Below are positions 7,735 through 16,241 of a stretch of 64,000 nucleotides of DNA, piece after piece. The DNA comes from Roseiarcus sp963813195. Lineage in GTDB: Bacteria > Pseudomonadota > Alphaproteobacteria > Rhizobiales > Beijerinckiaceae. Location: positions 253,531 to 317,530 of the forward strand of contig CAWEYC010000033.1 in assembly GCA_963813195.1 (NCBI GenBank), read 5' to 3'. The notes beneath the pieces are model-generated. The model worked only from the letters and a program-made list of their open reading frames with translations, made no database searches and had not been told where the DNA came from. The position numbers and the translations under genes were made by a program. The stretch's first letter is position 1, and every line of letters starts with the position of its first letter.

Positions 7735-9258
7735 TCACTGCCTCTGTACTTGGACAGCGGAGCCGTGATCGTCGGCGGTCCCGGGAACGATTACCAGGTA
7801 GCGACGCGGGACTTCCTCCGCGCCCTGCACCACCTGGCGGATCGGGCCAACGGCGTTGACGATCGCCGAACCCGCGGGATTTGTCATGAAGCTCTGCAAC
7901 GGCTCAAGCGCACCACCGCCAGATGGCTCATTCGCCAATGCAAGCACATAGCGCTTTCCTGGTTCGAGTCCAGTCACGGCAGCTTCCAGAACCTGCACCA
8001 AGCCTTGGTCGAAGAGTGTCAGGCTCGTCGGGGCTTTTGCCCCGCCCGCGGTCGCGCCCTGCCCCGGCGGCGCCAGCCACAACTGCACGGTCTGCCCGGC
8101 TACGCCCAGCGGCTTCAGCCCCTCTGTCCCGGCGCCGGTGGGAGCGTGGCCCTCCATCACGCTCATCGCGTTATTGCCGGCGCCGCTCTCGGCGGGAACT
8201 GCTTGCGGCACGTAGACGACGGCCTGCGGGGCCTGGCCAATCGGGCTGGTGGCGATCACTTTATTTGTCAGGGTGTCGATTGCTGTGATGCCGTCTTCGT
8301 TCTCAAGACCGACATAAACTCGAGTGCCGTCGCCGGAGGGCCAGATGCCATGCGGCAGTCTGCCGACGGGTATCGTCGCAACTTTGGAGAAATCGTCCGT
8401 ACGATACACTTGAACCTCGTTGAGACCGCCGACCGTGACATAGGCGAACAAGCCGTTTGCGTTGCGCACGATGTTGACGTGGTTGGTGATGGGACCCGTG
8501 TCGAGCGTCTTCAAAACTGTGAAAGGCGGCCGCCCGTCGAAGACCTGGGTCTTGCCGATATCCTTCAAAGTGAACCACACCTGAGAACCGTCCGGGGTCG
8601 CGGCAATGTTAGGGCAGAACGGGCTCGCCTGCGCGACTTTCCCGACGACCTGGTGGTCGGCGACGGATATGACGTCGGTCTCTGGAACAAATGACGAACA
8701 GACATAGCCGTATTTTCCATCGGGCGAGAAAATCGTCATGCCCGGACCGTTCGGCAGAATAATTCGAGTCTTCGGCTCGTAGGTCACGCCGTCGAGCACA
8801 GCGACGTAGTTTTCGCCGCGCACCGTCACCCAGACCTCTTTGCCGTCCGGCGTAAAGAACGCTTCGTGCGGTGAGCGCCCGACGTAGGTTGTGTGCTTCA
8901 CCGAGTTGGTCGCAGTATCGATGAAAGTGACGGAATTCGAGCCAATCGAGACGACGTCGAGCGTGCGACGATCAGGCGAAAAGCCCAGCCCGTGCACCAG
9001 CAGTTGCCCTTTATAAAGTGGACTGAGACTGGATGGCGTCTCGTTACCGAGATGGATGCTGCCGAGGAGCCTGTTGTCCGCAGGATCGGTAACTGAGACG
9101 GTGTTCGAGTACTGGTCGGCAGAGTAAACGCGGTCGCGGTCGCTGACCGGAAAATCCGGCGCGGAAGCGCCGAACGGCGCCTGGCCCGCCAAGGAGGGAG
9201 TCACACTGCAAAGCGAAGTTCCGGCGGCGAGGGTGAGAGCGAGGATCGTACGCTTCAT
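7735..9258 (-). CDS. Secreted YVTN/YncE-type beta-propeller protein
   Basis: A 507-residue exported protein. A signal peptide (MKRTILALTLAAGTSLCSVTPSLAG) precedes repeated propeller blades of about 42 residues across residues 40-350. Examples are YSNTVSVTDPADNRLLGSIHLG, FSPDGKYGYVCSS, FAYVTVGGLNEVQVY and RVYVGLENEDGITAIDTLTNKV. After residue ~365 a distinct C-terminal domain of about 140 residues follows, with a beta-rich PGKRYVLALANEPSGGG stretch. The start follows aaggagacgg. Propellers of this type act as periplasmic scaffolds or binding proteins; the ligand is unknown. Confidence 0.8.
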   Translation of the reverse strand: MKRTILALTLAAGTSLCSVTPSLAGQAPFGASAPDFPVSDRDRVYSADQYSNTVSVTDPADNRLLGSIHLGNETPSSLSPLYKGQLLVHGLGFSPDRRTLDVVSIGSNSVTFIDTATNSVKHTTYVGRSPHEAFFTPDGKEVWVTVRGENYVAVLDGVTYEPKTRIILPNGPGMTIFSPDGKYGYVCSSFVPETDVISVADHQVVGKVAQASPFCPNIAATPDGSQVWFTLKDIGKTQVFDGRPPFTVLKTLDTGPITNHVNIVRNANGLFAYVTVGGLNEVQVYRTDDFSKVATIPVGRLPHGIWPSGDGTRVYVGLENEDGITAIDTLTNKVIATSPIGQAPQAVVYVPQAVPAESGAGNNAMSVMEGHAPTGAGTEGLKPLGVAGQTVQLWLAPPGQGATAGGAKAPTSLTLFDQGLVQVLEAAVTGLEPGKRYVLALANEPSGGGALEPLQSFMTNPAGSAIVNAVGPIRQVVQGAEEVPRRYLVIVPGTADDHGSAVQVQRQ

Positions 9259-9269
9259 CAGCCGTCTCC

Positions 9270-9325
9270 TTTACCTCTCTACTTCGCGCTCATCTGCTTT
9301 ACTTCTTTACTTCGAGCTCAACTGC
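9270..9325. repeat. 28-bp tandem direct repeat, two copies
   Basis: Positions 9270-9297 and 9298-9325 are two adjacent 28-base units with about four differences, built around tttac, acttcg and gctca. They lie 12 bases upstream of the beta-propeller start codon, in the region that would hold its leader or promoter. Function unknown. Confidence 0.7.
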
Positions 9326-9370
9326 GCTTCGGGAGGAGCTGGCGCCGACTCGCACATGCCGCAACGCCGC

Positions 9371-9492
9371 CGTTGGCATCTGTCCGGGTGGGCGCGGCAA
9401 CGGATGCGGGCAAGGGTTCGTGAACCGCCAGATACGCGGCTGTCATCTCCTGCTGCTGATCGACGATGATCTCCTGTGCCGGGCGCTTAAGG
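9371..9492 (-). pseudogene. Remnant of a DUF305 gene (3' end only)
   Basis: About 120 bases closely match 6919-7042, the 3' part of the DUF305 gene, in the same orientation. Shared stretches include gatgcgggcaagggt/ctcgtgaa and ctcctgctgctgatcgacga. No frame continues upstream, so this is a truncated duplicate. Confidence 0.75.
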
Positions 9493-9960
9493 ATATGGCC
9501 TGATCCTCGCGGCTGGCGCGCCTAAGCAATACTCAGCGCAGCCCCGTTTGTTCCGGCCGCCCGGCTTTTTTTGCTCGTTGGCTGCTGCCATTGATGAACC
9601 TGACTGCGTTTCGTTGCGCGACGATCGACTTGGGAGTTGTGAGCTTGCTGGCGCCGATATTGGCGGGCAACGCTTCCTGCCGGCGCAATTTGATGCTATA
9701 TTGACCGTTAGGGGCGTAGAGCGGACTTGAGCAAAGCGATTGCTCAACTTCTGAGTCGGAACCGTTTGTCAGGCGACACCATTCCCGCCGCTCTTCGCGC
9801 CACGCGATCCCTTGCTATCGATTGAGCGAAAACCTTCGACTGTCGGCTCTTCCGACCAAATCGCAATGTATCGCGCGCGAGGTTGTCGAGCGGGCCTGAG
9901 GGGTCTTCGTTTGCGGCGCGACGAGCGGGTCCGGTCCGGACATACGCGGGAGGCGTCCCC
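9493..9960. other. Intergenic region before the aldo/keto reductase
   Basis: No convincing gene. Short open frames exist on both strands but lack family resemblance and good start signals. The final bases contain gggagg (9949-9954), the ribosome binding site of the next gene. Confidence 0.4.
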
Positions 9961-10899
9961 ATGAATGAACCTTCTGACCTTCGGCTGAAGAGGATGCCGC
10001 TCAACAGTGGAAGTGGCCACATGCCCGCGCTCGGCTGTGGCACTCTGATTTCCGACGCAGCCGAGACGATCGCTGCGACCAGAGACGCACTCGAAGCGGG
10101 ATTTCGACATTTCGATTGCGCGGAGCGATACCGGAACGAGCGCGAGGTCGGTGAGGCGCTGCGCGCAGCGCTCGCTTCGGGGCGGCTCGTGCGCGAAGAC
10201 ATTTTCGTCACCACGAAGTTGTGGAACACAAATCATCGGCCCGAGCGCGTCGAACCGGCTTTCGCGGCGAGCCTGAACAGACTCGGGCTCGAGTATCTCG
10301 ATCTCTACCTCATTCACACTCCCTTTGCATTTCAACCGGGTGACGAGCAGGATCCGCGGGATCAAAACGGCAATGTCCTCTACGACAACGCCGTGACTTT
10401 GCTCGATACCTGGAGAGCGATGGAAAGTCTCGTGGATCACGGCAGATGCCGGGCCATCGGACTGTCGGACGTCGGATTGGATGAATTGTCGCCCATCTAC
10501 GAGGCGGCAAGAATCAAGCCGGCCGTGGTCCAGGTGGAAGCCCATCCGTATCTGCCGGAAGCGGAGCTTCTGGAATTTTGCAAGAAGAATGCAGTCGTGT
10601 TCTTGGCCTTCGCTCCGCTGGGTCACGGAACGAGGCCGGGGCCGCTTGAAGATCGAGTTGTTTCGGCAATCGCCGCACGAGTTGGCAAGACGCCGGCGCA
10701 GGTGCTCCTGGCATGGGCGGTGCAGCGCGGCACGGCTGTGCTCACCACGCCCCGGACCGCGGCTCGCGCGCGAGAAAGTTTCGACATCTCCGCCCTTCCG
10801 GAAGACGCATTTAACGAAATCAATCGCATTGAGACTCGGCAGAGGCTCAATCCAGTGGTGACGACGGGAATCCCCGGTTTCATCGCGCGAGCCAGATAA
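9961..10899 (+). CDS. Aldo/keto reductase
   Basis: A 312-residue NAD(P)H-dependent aldo/keto reductase with the TIM-barrel signatures. These are GFRHFDCAERYRNEREVGEAL (catalytic Asp and Tyr), DIFVTTKLWN (catalytic Lys), YLDLYLIHTPF (catalytic His) and a C-terminal VLTTPRTAARARESFD coenzyme-binding part. The start at 9961 is set by gggagg eight bases before it. Similar to AKRs that reduce aldehydes and ketoacids; substrate not predictable. It stands ahead of a repeat and the MOSC-reductase fusion on the same strand. Confidence 0.85.
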   Translation: MNEPSDLRLKRMPLNSGSGHMPALGCGTLISDAAETIAATRDALEAGFRHFDCAERYRNEREVGEALRAALASGRLVREDIFVTTKLWNTNHRPERVEPAFAASLNRLGLEYLDLYLIHTPFAFQPGDEQDPRDQNGNVLYDNAVTLLDTWRAMESLVDHGRCRAIGLSDVGLDELSPIYEAARIKPAVVQVEAHPYLPEAELLEFCKKNAVVFLAFAPLGHGTRPGPLEDRVVSAIAARVGKTPAQVLLAWAVQRGTAVLTTPRTAARARESFDISALPEDAFNEINRIETRQRLNPVVTTGIPGFIARAR

Positions 10900-10918
10900 A
10901 CGCAAAGGGAAGATTGAA

Positions 10919-11005
10919 TTGTCATTGCGAGGAGCGCAGCGACGAAGCAATCCAGCGTTCCGCTCGACGCTGCTGGAGTGCTTGGCTGCGCTCGCAACGA
11001 CGACG
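10919..11005. repeat. REP-like imperfect palindrome
   Basis: The segment starts attgtcattgcgaggagcgc and closes with an inverted counterpart (gctgcgctcgcaacgacgac). Such sequences (gtcattgcgagg...gcaatgac) are common intergenic repeats in rhizobial genomes. It would form a stem-loop between the aldo/keto reductase and the next gene and may limit read-through. Confidence 0.6.
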
Positions 11006-11059
11006 CTCTGTTTTCTGCAGGCGCTCCCCGAGTGGGCGCAGCTTGCATAGGAGGAGCCA

Positions 11060-12820
11060 ATGCCAAAGCTTCTATCCGTCAATGTCGGTCTCCCCCGCGA
11101 CATCGAATGGAACGGTAAAATCGTCCGCACCGCGATCTGGAAACACCCGGTTTCCCAACGGCTTTTTGCTCGGCGGCTCAATCTGGACGGCGATGCCCAG
11201 GGCGATCTTAGAGGTCATGGCGGCGAACAGCGTGCAGTCATGGTCTATCAACTCGAAGCCTATCGGTATTGGGAGCGCGAACTCGGCCGGAACGATTTCG
11301 AGTATGGACAGTTCGGCGAGAATTTCACCGTCGAAGGTCTGCCTGACGATGAGGTTTGCATTGGCGATCGCTACGGGATCGGAACCGCCGTCTTCGAAGT
11401 GACTCAACCGCGCGTCACCTGCTATCGCCTCGGAATTCGAATGAACAATCCCGAGATGGCGGCCCTGGTTGTTTCGCATAGGAGGCCGGGGTTCTATTTC
11501 CGCGTCGTCAGGGAAGGCGAGGTTGGCGCCGGAGATGAAATTCGCAAGATCGCGGAGGGACCCGGGAGAATCTCGGTCGCCGAAATTGATTCTCTACTCT
11601 ATCTGGCAAATCACGATCTCAATCGCATAGCGCTCGCAGCAGGCATCCCTGCCCTGAGTCCGGGATGGAAGAGCTCGTTGGAAGGCTTCCTCCAAGCGAA
11701 TAAAAAGGGAATCCACAACGGCAACCCAGGGCTCACAGCGCCCGTTTCCTCCCTGCCTGCATGGGACGGTTTTCGATGGGTGAAGGTCGTTGAAGCGCAT
11801 CGGGAAACCAGCGAGGTTGCTTCAGTTGTTTTGGCGCATCTGGAAGGATTGCCCCTCCCGCCTGCGCTTCCCGGTCAATATCTGGTGCTGCGCTTTCTCT
11901 CCGATGAGGGTTCACCGCCCGTCATACGCAGCTATTCCATTTCAGGGCCTTCGGATCTGGGCGCCTATCGTGTCAGCGTGAAGCGTGAAATGGGTCCAGG
12001 CAGCCACCATCTCGTCGACGCAACGCAAGTTGGCGACAGGTTCGAGATCAGCGCCCCACGCGGCGAATTCGTTTTGCGACCGGGCAGGCGACCGGTCGTT
12101 CTATTGAGCGCCGGAATTGGCGTCACACCGGTTCTTTCGATGCTTCACGCTCTTGCGTCTGGAAGCGCGGAATCGCCCCGCGAGGTGTGGTGGATCCATG
12201 GCGCGCGCAGCGCGAGGGATCATGTCTTCGCTGAAGAAGCCCGGCGACTGTTGGCCGCTATTCCCGGAAGCCATTCGGCGATCGCCTACAGCAGGCCCGA
12301 TCCAGCCGACCGGCCCGGCGACGACTTCGATATCCAAGGACGCTTGAACTTCGCAAGTCTGGAGAAACTTGCAGTCCCCATTGGAGCCGACTTTTACGTC
12401 TGTGGGCCGGCCGCGTTTCTGGAGGAAATGAACCGGGATCTCATCGCTTTGGGGGCGCCGCAAGAAGCGATCCACCAGGAAGTCTTCGGTTCCGCCGGCG
12501 GGATGGCGCCAGGGGTGACGAAGACAGAAATGAAGCCCCCGCATTCTCCGGTTCCTCTTGGGACCGGACCCATCGTGTCGTTTACGCGAAGCGGTCTGAC
12601 TGTGCCATGGGACAGCCGGTTCAAGAGCATACTCGAATTGGCCGAGGCATGCGATGTCCCCGTCAGGTGGTCTTGTCGAACAGGCGTGTGCCACACGTGC
12701 GAGTGCGGCATTCTCGACGGCCGGCTCCGCTACGCGCCGGAGCCGCTTGATCGACCAGCCCTGGGCAACGCTTTGATCTGTTGCTCGACGCCGGAATCGC
12801 CGGTCGAGTTAGACCTGTAG
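11060..12820 (+). CDS. MOSC domain fused to a ferredoxin reductase and a 2Fe-2S domain
   Basis: A 586-residue three-part redox protein. Residues ~1-230 form a YiiM-like MOSC domain (GDLRGHGGEQRAVMVY, YGQFGENFTVEGL, QPRVTCYRLGIRM with a conserved Cys), the module that handles sulfur or molybdenum cofactor in related proteins. Residues ~235-480 are an FAD/NAD(P)H reductase (IRSYSISGPSD, LLSAGIGVTPVLSML, FYVCGPAAFLEEM). The last ~85 residues are a plant-type 2Fe-2S ferredoxin (CRTGVCHTC plus a later CC). The order resembles oxygenase reductases of the phthalate/vanillate type with a MOSC head. The start is an ATG at 11060 after ggaggagcc. A peroxiredoxin-like gene follows 35 bases later and may be co-transcribed. 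Confidence 0.85.
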   Translation: MPKLLSVNVGLPRDIEWNGKIVRTAIWKHPVSQRLFARRLNLDGDAQGDLRGHGGEQRAVMVYQLEAYRYWERELGRNDFEYGQFGENFTVEGLPDDEVCIGDRYGIGTAVFEVTQPRVTCYRLGIRMNNPEMAALVVSHRRPGFYFRVVREGEVGAGDEIRKIAEGPGRISVAEIDSLLYLANHDLNRIALAAGIPALSPGWKSSLEGFLQANKKGIHNGNPGLTAPVSSLPAWDGFRWVKVVEAHRETSEVASVVLAHLEGLPLPPALPGQYLVLRFLSDEGSPPVIRSYSISGPSDLGAYRVSVKREMGPGSHHLVDATQVGDRFEISAPRGEFVLRPGRRPVVLLSAGIGVTPVLSMLHALASGSAESPREVWWIHGARSARDHVFAEEARRLLAAIPGSHSAIAYSRPDPADRPGDDFDIQGRLNFASLEKLAVPIGADFYVCGPAAFLEEMNRDLIALGAPQEAIHQEVFGSAGGMAPGVTKTEMKPPHSPVPLGTGPIVSFTRSGLTVPWDSRFKSILELAEACDVPVRWSCRTGVCHTCECGILDGRLRYAPEPLDRPALGNALICCSTPESPVELDL

Positions 12821-12855
12821 TCCCCTCGTTCCCGCCCTATGCAAGGAGTTCGCAA

Positions 12856-13443
12856 ATGCGTTCCGACATCGTTCCGGGAGCCACGTTCCCCGACTATCAT
12901 CTGCCCGACCATACGCGCTCGCCGCGCAAGCTCAGCGAACTCCAGGGAGATGACCCGCTGATCCTCACACTCGCGCGCGGCCATTACTGTCCGAAGGAGC
13001 ACCAGCAACACCTGGAACTCGCCTCTTTCTATCCGAAAATCGCCGTGGGCTACACGCAGGTGGCGACGATCGCTACCGACGACCACCACACGCTACAGGA
13101 GTTCCGTGCGTCCGTTGGCGCCCAGTGGACGTTTCTCTCCGATCCCGAGCGAACGGTGCAGAAGGACCTCGACATCCAGGAGTACACCGACCCCGAGCAC
13201 AATCCCATGATTCCGCACACGCTTGTGCTCAAACCGCGCCTCGTGATCCACCGCATCTACAACGGCTACTGGTTCTGGGGCCGCCCTTCCGTCGTCGATC
13301 TCTGGCACGACCTGCGCGCGGTCATGAGCGAGAGCCGGCCTGACTGGGATCTGAGCGCCCCAGGGCTCCGCGAGGCGTGGAACGCGGGCGACCTATCGCC
13401 GTTTCACGGGTGGAACAAGGGCGCCAAAACGCAGGTGCGATGA
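12856..13443 (+). CDS. Peroxiredoxin/thioredoxin-fold protein
   Basis: A 195-residue protein of the AhpC/TSA-like fold. One candidate peroxidatic Cys sits at about residue 45 in LARGHYCPKEHQQH, and a later TFLSDPERTVQKDL segment is typical of peroxiredoxins. No obvious second resolving Cys is seen. The start at 12856 follows aaggag. It lies 35 bases behind the MOSC-reductase fusion, which suggests shared transcription and a redox role. The electron donor is unknown. Confidence 0.7.
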   Translation: MRSDIVPGATFPDYHLPDHTRSPRKLSELQGDDPLILTLARGHYCPKEHQQHLELASFYPKIAVGYTQVATIATDDHHTLQEFRASVGAQWTFLSDPERTVQKDLDIQEYTDPEHNPMIPHTLVLKPRLVIHRIYNGYWFWGRPSVVDLWHDLRAVMSESRPDWDLSAPGLREAWNAGDLSPFHGWNKGAKTQVR

Positions 13444-13528
13444 CAGTGCGCTGAATTCGCGCGCCACCTCCGTCGGTCGTCAAAGAAGATCTCGGTGACT
13501 CGCAACTCCATCCGACGCAGCGGCTGTC

Positions 13529-14233
13529 TCACCAGGGTACGGCCCGGCCGCGATAGTCGAGATACTGGAGGCCGCCTTTCCCGTTCTGCGCTTCGATGAC
13601 CTTGACCAGATTGGGAATGCTGTCCTCAATACTCAGCCGCGCATTAGGGCCGCCCAGGTCCGTCCGGACCCAACCTGGCGCGAGAAGCAGCAGCGTGCGC
13701 GGATCGTCGCGATGCCGGGCGGCGAAACTCCGCATCAGGGTGTTGAGGGCGGCCTTGCTGGCCCGGTAAACCTCGTAGCCGCCGGTCTCGTTGTTGCTGA
13801 CGCTGCCCTGCCCCGAAGACATGATTGCGATGACGCCGGTCGGCGGCACGAGGTCCTGGAACGCCTCGACAACCCGCATCGGGCACAAGGCGTTGGTCAC
13901 CATCACGCGGACGAACTCCTCGGTCGAGACGTCGGCGATGGTCTCCCCGTCGGCGTTGTTGACGCCGGCATTGACGAACAGCAGGTCAAATCGTTCGGAC
14001 CCAAGGCGTCCATGCAGGGCTGTAACCAGGACGGGATCGGTAATGTCGACGACCTCGATGTCGAGCCGGCCGTCGGCCTTACCGACAAGATCGTGCAGAG
14101 CGGTTCCCGACCGATTGCGGGCGGTGGCGACCACATGCCAGCCGAGCTTCAGGTACTCTTCCGCGATCGCCAACCCGAGGCCACGGGAGGCGCCGAACAG
14201 GAGGAGACGTTTTTCCGGCGTTGAAGTTGGCAT
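13529..14233 (-). CDS. Short-chain dehydrogenase/reductase
   Basis: About 234 residues with the Rossmann motif LLLFGASRGLGLAIAE, the NAGVN motif, a catalytic Ser in IAIMSSGQGS and the YRASK active-site Tyr/Lys. The start at 14233 (MPTSTPEK) follows gaggtg. It is divergent from a LysR regulator, so it is the likely target of that regulator. Substrate unknown. Confidence 0.85.
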   Translation of the reverse strand: MPTSTPEKRLLLFGASRGLGLAIAEEYLKLGWHVVATARNRSGTALHDLVGKADGRLDIEVVDITDPVLVTALHGRLGSERFDLLFVNAGVNNADGETIADVSTEEFVRVMVTNALCPMRVVEAFQDLVPPTGVIAIMSSGQGSVSNNETGGYEVYRASKAALNTLMRSFAARHRDDPRTLLLLAPGWVRTDLGGPNARLSIEDSIPNLVKVIEAQNGKGGLQYLDYRGRAVPW

Positions 14234-14385
14234 CGCAATCACCTCGTCTGGAGACCCGGCTTTTGGCCGCTGACCAGGAGATAGCAGGTCCGATGCAGGG
14301 CGGAAGGCGCAGCGGGCGCAGTGTATTCCTGCACGCCGCGCATTCCAGACGAAGCCGCGCCTGCGATTGTGGTACCCTTCTGCTC

Positions 14386-15333
14386 ATGACGGACGTGGAC
14401 ATGAATCTTTTGACAGCGCTGGACGCCTTGCTCGCCGAGGGCAGTGTCGCGGGCGCAGCGCGACGGCTTGGCCTGAGCGCATCTGCGATGAGCCGCACGC
14501 TCGCACGCCTGCGCGCCGCCACGGGCGACCCGCTCCTGGTTCGCGCCGGCCGAGGCCTCGTGCCGACGCCCCGCGCCATGGAACTTCGCGATCGCGTGCG
14601 GGAGACCGCCAGGGAAGCGCTGGCGCTGCTGCGGCCCGCCGTCGTCGGTCCGGACCTCTCCGCATTGGAACGAACCTTCACCATTCGGGCCAATGACGGC
14701 TTCATAGAAGCCTTTGGGGCGCGCCTGCTGGCCGCACTGACGAAAACGGCGCCTGGCGTCCGGCTGCGCTTCGCGCCCAAGCCGGACAAGGACGTGAGGG
14801 CGCTGCGGGAGGGCCTTGTCGACCTTGAGGTTGGCGTTCTCGGCGAGGCCGGGCCGGAGGTGCGCGTTCAGGCGCTTTTCCGGGATCGGTTCGTGGGCGT
14901 CGTGCGGAAGGGCCATCCGCTTCTCGCCGCCGGAGAGATCACGCCCGAGCGTTACGCTGCGTCGGGTCACGTCGTCGCCTCCCGTCGCGGGAACGCGAAC
15001 GGACCTGTCGATCAGGCGCTGGCCGCGCTTGGGCTAAGGCGCGCCATCCTGGCCGTGGTTCCCGGCTTCTCGGCGGCGTTGGCGATCGCCAGGGCCTCCG
15101 ACTTGGTCGCGCTCGTCACGGCTTCGTTTCACAACGCGGCCGGCGAAGGGCTGCACAGGGAACCCTCGCAGGCCTTTCCGCTACCCGTCCAAACGGAGCC
15201 GATCACCGTGTCGCAGATATGGCATCCGCGTCTCGACGCAGACCCCGCCCACCGCTGGCTCCGCACCATGCTGCTGGCGGTTTGCCGGGACTTTGGCGCC
15301 AAAAACCAATCGCTTCGCGACGGGGAGAATTGA
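14386..15333 (+). CDS. LysR-family transcriptional regulator
   Basis: A 315-residue regulator. The N-terminal winged helix reads NLLTALDALLAEGSVAGAARRLGLSASAMSRTLARLR, followed by a substrate-binding domain of ~200 residues. The start at 14386 (MTDVDMNLL) matches normal family length. It is transcribed away from the SDR gene at 13529-14233; LysR proteins usually control the divergent neighbour and themselves. The effector is unknown. Confidence 0.9.
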   Translation: MTDVDMNLLTALDALLAEGSVAGAARRLGLSASAMSRTLARLRAATGDPLLVRAGRGLVPTPRAMELRDRVRETAREALALLRPAVVGPDLSALERTFTIRANDGFIEAFGARLLAALTKTAPGVRLRFAPKPDKDVRALREGLVDLEVGVLGEAGPEVRVQALFRDRFVGVVRKGHPLLAAGEITPERYAASGHVVASRRGNANGPVDQALAALGLRRAILAVVPGFSAALAIARASDLVALVTASFHNAAGEGLHREPSQAFPLPVQTEPITVSQIWHPRLDADPAHRWLRTMLLAVCRDFGAKNQSLRDGEN

Positions 15334-15403
15334 TGGAAGCAACCATCACGGTGGTGGGGTGGACGGCGCCCCGACGGCATCGAGCGCGCCGTTTCAGCGT
15401 GTC

Positions 15404-15820
15404 TCACTTTTGGGGTGCGGTTGCCTTCGCCGCATCGGTCCGAGCGAAGTCGTCTCCCTTGAACAGCAGCGGCGCGTTGACCGCTTGCGCGAGCGCATAC
15501 GCGAAACAATCGCCGTAGTTCAGGCCGGCGGGATGCCCAGTTCCCTTGCCGAACCGCACATGGGCGGCCCGCGCAAGATTCGCCTGTTCAGCGGTGACAG
15601 GCTCGATGCGGATGCCGGCGACGGCGAGGAACTCGTCGAGCCACGCCTCCGCCTCCGCGGGATCGATCTTCTTCAGACCGCGCAAGACGAGCGCGGTTTC
15701 GACGACGTTCGCCGCCGACATCAACGGCTCGCCGTCGCTTGCCAGGCGCTCGGCGTGAAAGGACGCATCTTCTTCCTGACGAAATATCGCCACGACGGCG
15801 GAAGTGTCGACGACAATCAC
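15404..15820 (-). CDS. vapC: VapC-family PIN-domain toxin
   Basis: A 138-residue PIN-domain ribonuclease. Acidic residues of the active site can be seen in MIVVDTSAVVAIF (Asp5), ANVVETALVL and LNYGDCFAYALA, in the order expected for Mg-dependent VapC toxins. Its start overlaps the antitoxin stop by four bases (ATGA), the usual operon layout. Acts in the cytoplasm on RNA; the target is not predictable. Confidence 0.9.
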   Translation of the reverse strand: MIVVDTSAVVAIFRQEEDASFHAERLASDGEPLMSAANVVETALVLRGLKKIDPAEAEAWLDEFLAVAGIRIEPVTAEQANLARAAHVRFGKGTGHPAGLNYGDCFAYALAQAVNAPLLFKGDDFARTDAAKATAPQK

Positions 15821-16071
15821 GTCGGCAGACCGTTCTCATCGTAGCCCAAGACTTCCTCGGCGCTGGCGAACGCGCCATTCGGCAGCGCGGCGTAGCGCTT
15901 CCCGATCGCCATGAGTCTGTCCGCCACGGCGCTTCGGCCGCGGCGGCGATGCTCACGATCGAGGCGCTCCCGCAGAGCCGCGGTCACGGCGGTCGTCAGG
16001 CTCTCGCCCGTGAGCCGAGACAATTCGACGGCCAATTGGTGAGCTTCATTGTTCTTGATATTCAGGTGCAT
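15817..16071 (-). CDS. vapB: VapB-family antitoxin
   Basis: An 84-residue protein. The N-terminal strand-helix MHLNIKNNEAHQLAVELSRLTGESLTTAVTAALRERL is typical of Rv0623-type VapB antitoxins, which bind DNA as dimers. The C-terminal tail would wrap the toxin. Directly upstream of and overlapping vapC. The operon is likely self-repressed. Confidence 0.9.
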   Translation of the reverse strand: MHLNIKNNEAHQLAVELSRLTGESLTTAVTAALRERLDREHRRRGRSAVADRLMAIGKRYAALPNGAFASAEEVLGYDENGLPT

Positions 16072-16241
16072 GATCGCCCAGCTTGGTAGAACCCTCTAGC
16101 TTTTCTACCACGCGCTGGGAACCCGTCAAGATCGTCGTGCGCCCTCGAGCATTTCCGAGGTCGAGCTTGCGGCGACCGCCGCCGCGGGCCCCGCACGGGT
16201 TTCGCGGCGCGGGTCGTGCGCCTAGCTGCAGCGCGCAACCC

